Below are positions 59,483 through 64,000 of a stretch of 64,000 nucleotides of DNA, one piece after another. This DNA comes from Impatiens glandulifera (taxonomy: Eukaryota > Streptophyta > Magnoliopsida > Ericales > Balsaminaceae): the NCBI RefSeq assembly GCF_907164915.1, contig NC_061869.1, forward strand, positions 42,715,771-42,779,770, written 5' to 3'. A program made the translations under genes and the position numbers. The notes below the pieces were generated by a model, which had not been told where the DNA came from, searched no databases, and was given only the letters and a program-made list of their open reading frames with translations. The first letter of the stretch is position 1, and each line of letters starts with the position of its first letter.

Positions 59483-61252
59483 ATGACTTTCGGCGAGAAA
59501 CCTCCAATGCTAGAAGGAGACGACTTCGCTAACTGGAAAATATGCATGCACCTGCACTTAGTCACTATGGATGATGAGATGACATTCATTCTATCTGATG
59601 GACCGATAAAGATTGAGAAAGAAAAAAATGAATGGACAACTGATGATAAAAGGAGAAACAATCTGGATAATCACTGCAGAAGCCACATCTTCAAATCTCT
59701 AGACAGAAACACTTTCAATAAGGTTAGAGAATGCAAGACTGCAAAGGAGGCATGAAAAACAGTGATTCAACTTCATGAGAGAAATGAAAGAACCAAGGAA
59801 AACAAGATAATAGTGGCTACCCAGAAGTTTGAAAACATCAAAATGAGGCCAGGGGAAACCATGAAGGAGTTCAGTGATCGTTTCACAAATGTAGTAAATG
59901 AGCCGTCTGTTCTTGGAAAGAAATATGATAACAAGGAAACAATCATCAAAGCCATGAAATCCCTTCCTAGTGCATGGGATATAAAGACAATGGTGATGAG
60001 AGAATCAAACTGCCTAGACAAGATGAAGCTACATGATGTATTTGAAGATCTAAAGGCATATGAGTTTGAAATGAGATCCAGGATCGAAAATGAAGCATCA
60101 ACGTCAACTGCTACTAAGGCACTAGTTACAACCATAGTACCAGCGACTATCGCACCGATCAAATCTGCAGAACAATTTTCTGAGGATGCAATGACAATGC
60201 TCACAAAGAAGTTTGGAAGATTCATGAAGAAAAGTCAACCGACAAACAACTACAACTATAACTACGGTGATAAATCTAATGTTAGGTGTTATAATTGTGA
60301 TGGTTTGGGACATTACAGGTGGGAATGCAGAAAGCCAAGACAGGATGACCGGAAACTAGATGATCAGAACCAAAGAAACTACCCACAAACCGGTGAAGGA
60401 AAGGAAATTCAGAAAGAAATGATAGCCGATGATGGAGGAAGCCTATGGGCTCACAGTGACAGCGATGATGAAATCTCTTGCCTCATGGAAAATGAAGAAC
60501 ATGTATTTGATTTCTCATGTGATGAATTTACTAAAGATGACCTAGTTACGACACTAAATGATATGGTATCAGAGTATAAACATCTATCAACTATAGTACC
60601 AACCCGGCTTAACTTTGGAACCGACCCCCTAGCACTAGTCTGGCCCAACCTTGAAACCGATAGCGTCCAATCCAATGAGATCATAGAAATCAAGGCAACA
60701 CCTGAACTATCCTCTGAGAATAAACAACTCAAGGAGTCATTTCAAAAGTTGACCGAAGAAGAAGATGAGCGAACTAAGTACTTAATGACAGCATGGAAGA
60801 GATCTAGTGAAGTAGTCAGTAAAATGACGAGCTATCAAAGACCCAATAAGTGTAAATTTGGTCTCGACTATGATAGTAAAACACCCATCCAACACAAATC
60901 CCCCAATGGATTGAATCTCACTAAAGACAAGCTTCCATTCATAAGCTTTGTCAAGAGCTCTTCAACCAATACTAAGTCATCTCATGATTCAAAACTAGCT
61001 AAGGAGATAACTTATGTAGGTCCAACCGATACAGCCAAATGGTCTCTTCCTGAGAGAAAAACTACTCAACTACATAATAGGTACCCACACTACACCGACC
61101 AAATATCACCTCAATATCACAATGTACCAATAAGTAGACAGAAACACACCAAACCTAGCGCATGTAGAACCATCAAAACCATCTCTAGGAAAATTATGCG
61201 AATAATCAAAGTATGGATACCCAAGGGACTAATCAACCACAGACCCAAGTAA
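59483..61252 (+). pseudogene. gag: Copia Gag, one nonsense codon
   Basis: The ATG at 59483 opens a frame that is continuous to the TAA at 61250-61252 apart from a TGA at 59753-59755, where the relative has Trp. It has MLEGDDFANWK, WDIKTMVMRES, the knuckle CYNCDGLGHYRWEC, and the C-terminus IKVWIPKGLINHRPK. This copy shows where Gag normally ends. Confidence 0.88.
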
Positions 61253-61255
61253 ATA

Positions 61256-63056
61256 TGGATACGAAATAGTTGTAAATATGTGTATTTTACAGGTTATGAA
61301 GAAGCGGTTAGGAAACTCTGAGTGGTATCTAGACATCGGTTGCTCCAGACATATAACTAGAAACAACAATCTTCTGACCGACATCAAAGTATAAGCCGGT
61401 TCAATGATAGTTTTTGGTGACAACTCAAGAGGTAGAACTGTGGGCAAGGGTAAGATTGTCCATGGAAATTTAACGATTAACAATGTACTTCTTGTTGAAA
61501 ATTTACATTTCAATCTGCTAAGTATCAGTTAAATGTGTGACGCTGGATATACTGTAGAATTTCATAAAAATGCATGCTTAGTTAAGGATTCTCAGGGTAG
61601 CACTTTACTAACCGAAAATAGGCTAGGAAATATCTACAAGGTAGACTGGAAGAATGATATTGAATATCCTGTGTGTATGGTAGCTAGAAATGATCAAACC
61701 TGGCTGTGGCATATGAGATTAAACCATCTAAACTTCAAAACTATAAACTACATTCGCACTAAAAAGTTAGTTGAAGGAATTCCTGACATAAGATTTAATA
61801 GAGAAAAAGTATGCTCAGCATGTCAAATGGGTAAACAGATTAAGTCAACCTTTAAGAGCAAAGGAAATATTCAGTCTAACCGATGTCTAGAACTTCTTCA
61901 CATGGATCTATTTGGACCGATTAAGGTCACCAGCTTAGGCAGTATGCATTATACTATGGTTGTTATTGATGATTATTCTAGGTATACATGGGTCATATTT
62001 CTAGCATCTAAAAGTGATACTGCATCAAATCTGATTACATTGATCAAACGCTTACAAAATGAGAAATCATCGCGTATAAATACCATTAGAAGTGATAGAG
62101 GAACCGAATTTACAAATAGTACTTTAAATGCATTTCTTGAGGAATCTGGCATTAGACACGAGTTGTCCAGTGCTAGAACTCCTCAACAAAACGGCCTGGA
62201 TGAGAGAAGAAACCAAACTCTCAAGGAAGCCGCGAGGTCTTTGATAGCTGATTCGGGTGTTGCTCAAAAATTTTGGGCCGAAGCTATCAGTACTGCATGT
62301 TATACACAAAACCGGTCTATGATTAACAAGCATCGCAATAAAATACCATAAGAAGTATACTTTGATAGAGTTCCTAACATTCGGTACCTCAAGATTTTTG
62401 GTTGTAAATGTTACATTCACATAAATGGCAAAACCTACTTAAATGTTTTTGATGTAAAATCTGATGTTGGGATAATGCTAGGATACTCAGCGGTCAGTAA
62501 GACATATAGAGTATATAATACTAGAACTTTAACCGTAGAAGAATCTCTTCATGTTGTATTCGATGAATCGGTTGAAAGTAACACTTCATCATCCTTTGAT
62601 CTACACAACAGATTGGAAAACCAAAATATCCATTTTGATAGTGAAGATGAAATTCCAGTTTTTAGACGGTTTGTCCATGACCAAATGGGTATTGTTGAAG
62701 CCCATCCGGATTAAGCTGCCAAACAGCAGGAAGTTGACACCTCAGTTTCAACTGAGGAAATCGGTCGATCTGACATTATTGTTCAGCCTACTGATATGTC
62801 TAGTTTTGATCAAATAACCGGTAATTTGGTAGACATCTCTAAACCAAATTTCAAAAGGAACAAAAATCCTCCTCCTGAGCTTGTTATAGATAGCCTTTCA
62901 CTACACATCCGAACTAGGCAACAACTACTGGAACAATATGAAAACTCCGCTTTCATATCCCAAATTGAGCCAAAAAAGGTGGATGAAGCATTGTTGGATC
63001 CGGATTGGATTTTAGCAATGCAAGAAGAGTTAAACTAGTTTGAGAGTAATAAAGTA
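61256..63056 (+). pseudogene. pol: Copia Pol: protease and integrase only, five nonsense codons
   Basis: One frame runs throughout with no frameshift. It has a protease site altered to DIGCSRH, integrase zinc region WHMRLNHLN/CSACQMGKQ, and catalytic regions MDLFGP, SDRGTEF and QQNGLDERRN. Stops are at 61392, 61530, 62349, 62712 and 63036. It ends in the linker just before RT (ALLDPDWILAMQEELN, stop, FESNKV) and then jumps to accessory sequence, so RT and RNase H are deleted. Confidence 0.87.
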
Positions 63057-64000
63057 CAATATCCGCCCCTCATGCATTCGGATCGGTGCATGTTCAGGCC
63101 AATGTTCCAAACCCGACTGTCTTCACGGCCAACATCTCTAACCGCTCCAAGGACGACTCAACACATCAAGTAAATACTTCTTCTAAGTCCCCTAACAACG
63201 ATACCGAGAAAGATCGGTCAGACAATGCAAATAAGGCAAGTAGCAAAGGGAAAGAGAAAATAGTTGATCAAGTGGATGACGATGAAGGACATCCAGCGGT
63301 GAATGTTGAACACGAAATCGGGCCGGACGACCAACCGGAATCTGCAGAAGACTTAATAACAGCTATGGGGAATACAGTTATATCCCAAGTCTTAAAACAT
63401 CTTGATGAGAAAGCACACGAACGAAGTAACATCTTCTATGAATGGGCTTCTATAAGAGTGGAAATTGGATTCGCCGATATGATTCCCGAATGTCCTGCCC
63501 ATCTGAAATGGGAAACGCTGGTGGAACCTGAGAAGTCGGTTTTTGATCTGGAAAAAACAAGGAGAGTTGTGGTTTCTCTTAAGAGAGGAACGCTCGTGGA
63601 GACACACGCCAGGTTAATATAAGTCACCGAGTCCATCCTTGGCATACAACAATAGTGCCCTGATATGACTGTAATTGATCAGTTGGTGCTGGAGGCACTA
63701 AAGAAATCGGCTCAAGAATTGAATGACACAATGACGCGACTGGAATCAGAGGCCGGTCAAGAAAATGAAGCTCCCCACTCCTATCGGTCAAAATTTAACG
63801 ATGAAGAAAGGTTACAAAGATCAGAGCCTGACGCCAGACAACCTTCAAGAAAGGTCGTCAGTGCCTCTCCTCCACTAAGGTCCCCAGCCAGAACCTCTTC
63901 AAGTAAATCTTCTGACCGACAACATATTAACATCGAGACGGATAATCTGGTATTCGATCAGAATGAACCTCCACGCAACGATCAACCGATGGAGTCTTCC
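63057..64000 (+). pseudogene. Accessory ORF region of the older copia element
   Basis: Starts right at the deletion junction. 63086-63622 is open (178 residues): Ser/Asn/Lys/Asp-rich, then helical with LKHLDEKAHERSNIFYEWAS. Further coding-like, charged sequence continues to the window end. It resembles the charged tail of accessory ORF 3 in composition and position; direct homology is only partial. No function is known. Confidence 0.55.

Larger units (their letters stand above)
59190..64000 (+). mobile_element. Older Sirevirus-like copia element, truncated LTR, RT deleted, cut by window edge
   Basis: Same order and strong protein similarity to the 13.9-kb element: LTR end, primer site, gag, protease-integrase. 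RT and RNase H are missing and accessory coding sequence follows directly. Breaks are nonsense substitutions rather than frameshifts. Only about the last 240 bp of the LTR is recognisable. The 3' end is outside the window. Confidence 0.88.

Overview
This is nuclear DNA from a flowering plant, most likely a eudicot. The evidence is two multi-exon plant genes with GT-AG introns (a pectin methyltransferase-like gene and a sphingoid-base hydroxylase gene), a PHO1-type phosphate transporter gene, several LTR retrotransposons primed by initiator-tRNA-Met-type sites, and a block of degraded organellar DNA. The species cannot be fixed from sequence alone. A run of exactly 500 N (35615-36114) marks an assembly gap.

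Layout. 1-~2850: 5' half of a Ty3/gypsy element on the minus strand, cut by the window edge. ~2950-6580: AT-rich intergenic DNA with a MITE-like hairpin element, a 452-bp tandem duplication and a clean tRNA-derived SINE with 24-bp target duplications. 6581-20500: a complete 13.9-kb Ty1/copia element (Sirevirus-like) with 1.36-kb LTRs, gag, pol and about 6 kb of extra coding DNA holding three related accessory ORFs, each behind its own TATA box and leader. 20501-25375: AT-rich DNA with a decayed coding-like tract. 25376-32996: a PHO1-family gene in 13 exons whose promoter and first codons are tandemly duplicated and whose frame is broken in three exons. 33332-~36480: a second copia-type element on the minus strand (LTR plus part of the interior) with a hairpin-forming 49-bp minisatellite in its LTR, running into the gap. 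~36485-46210: organelle-derived DNA, best read as mitochondrial DNA carrying old plastid relics (trnL-trnF spacer, psbD, psbE, trnI, rpl2, trnL-UAG, atpB) and the end of a large-subunit rRNA; a 3.3-kb gypsy deletion derivative is inserted in it. 47485-53312: an apparently intact PMT-type pectin methyltransferase gene (611 codons, 6 coding exons). 54382-57342 (minus): an intact sphingoid base C4-hydroxylase gene (258 codons, 2 exons), convergent with the PMT gene. 59190-64000: an older relative of the 13.9-kb copia element, truncated in its LTR, deleted for RT/RNase H, and running off the window.

How it fits together. The host genes are ordinary housekeeping genes (cell-wall pectin, sphingolipid long-chain base hydroxylation, phosphate export) sitting between retrotransposon insertions. 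The most interesting unit is the 13.9-kb copia element. It has three paralogous accessory ORFs with separate promoter-like sequences, a gag/pol junction whose +1 overlap is preserved in its decayed relative, a duplicated polypurine tract, and regularly spaced U3 repeats. Its two LTRs differ mainly by one-base insertions and deletions, and all breaks recognised in gag, pol and the second accessory ORF are frameshifts, whereas the older relative is broken by nonsense substitutions. That contrast suggests either a very recent insertion or uncorrected consensus indels in the assembly. The same doubt applies to the broken PHO1 gene.
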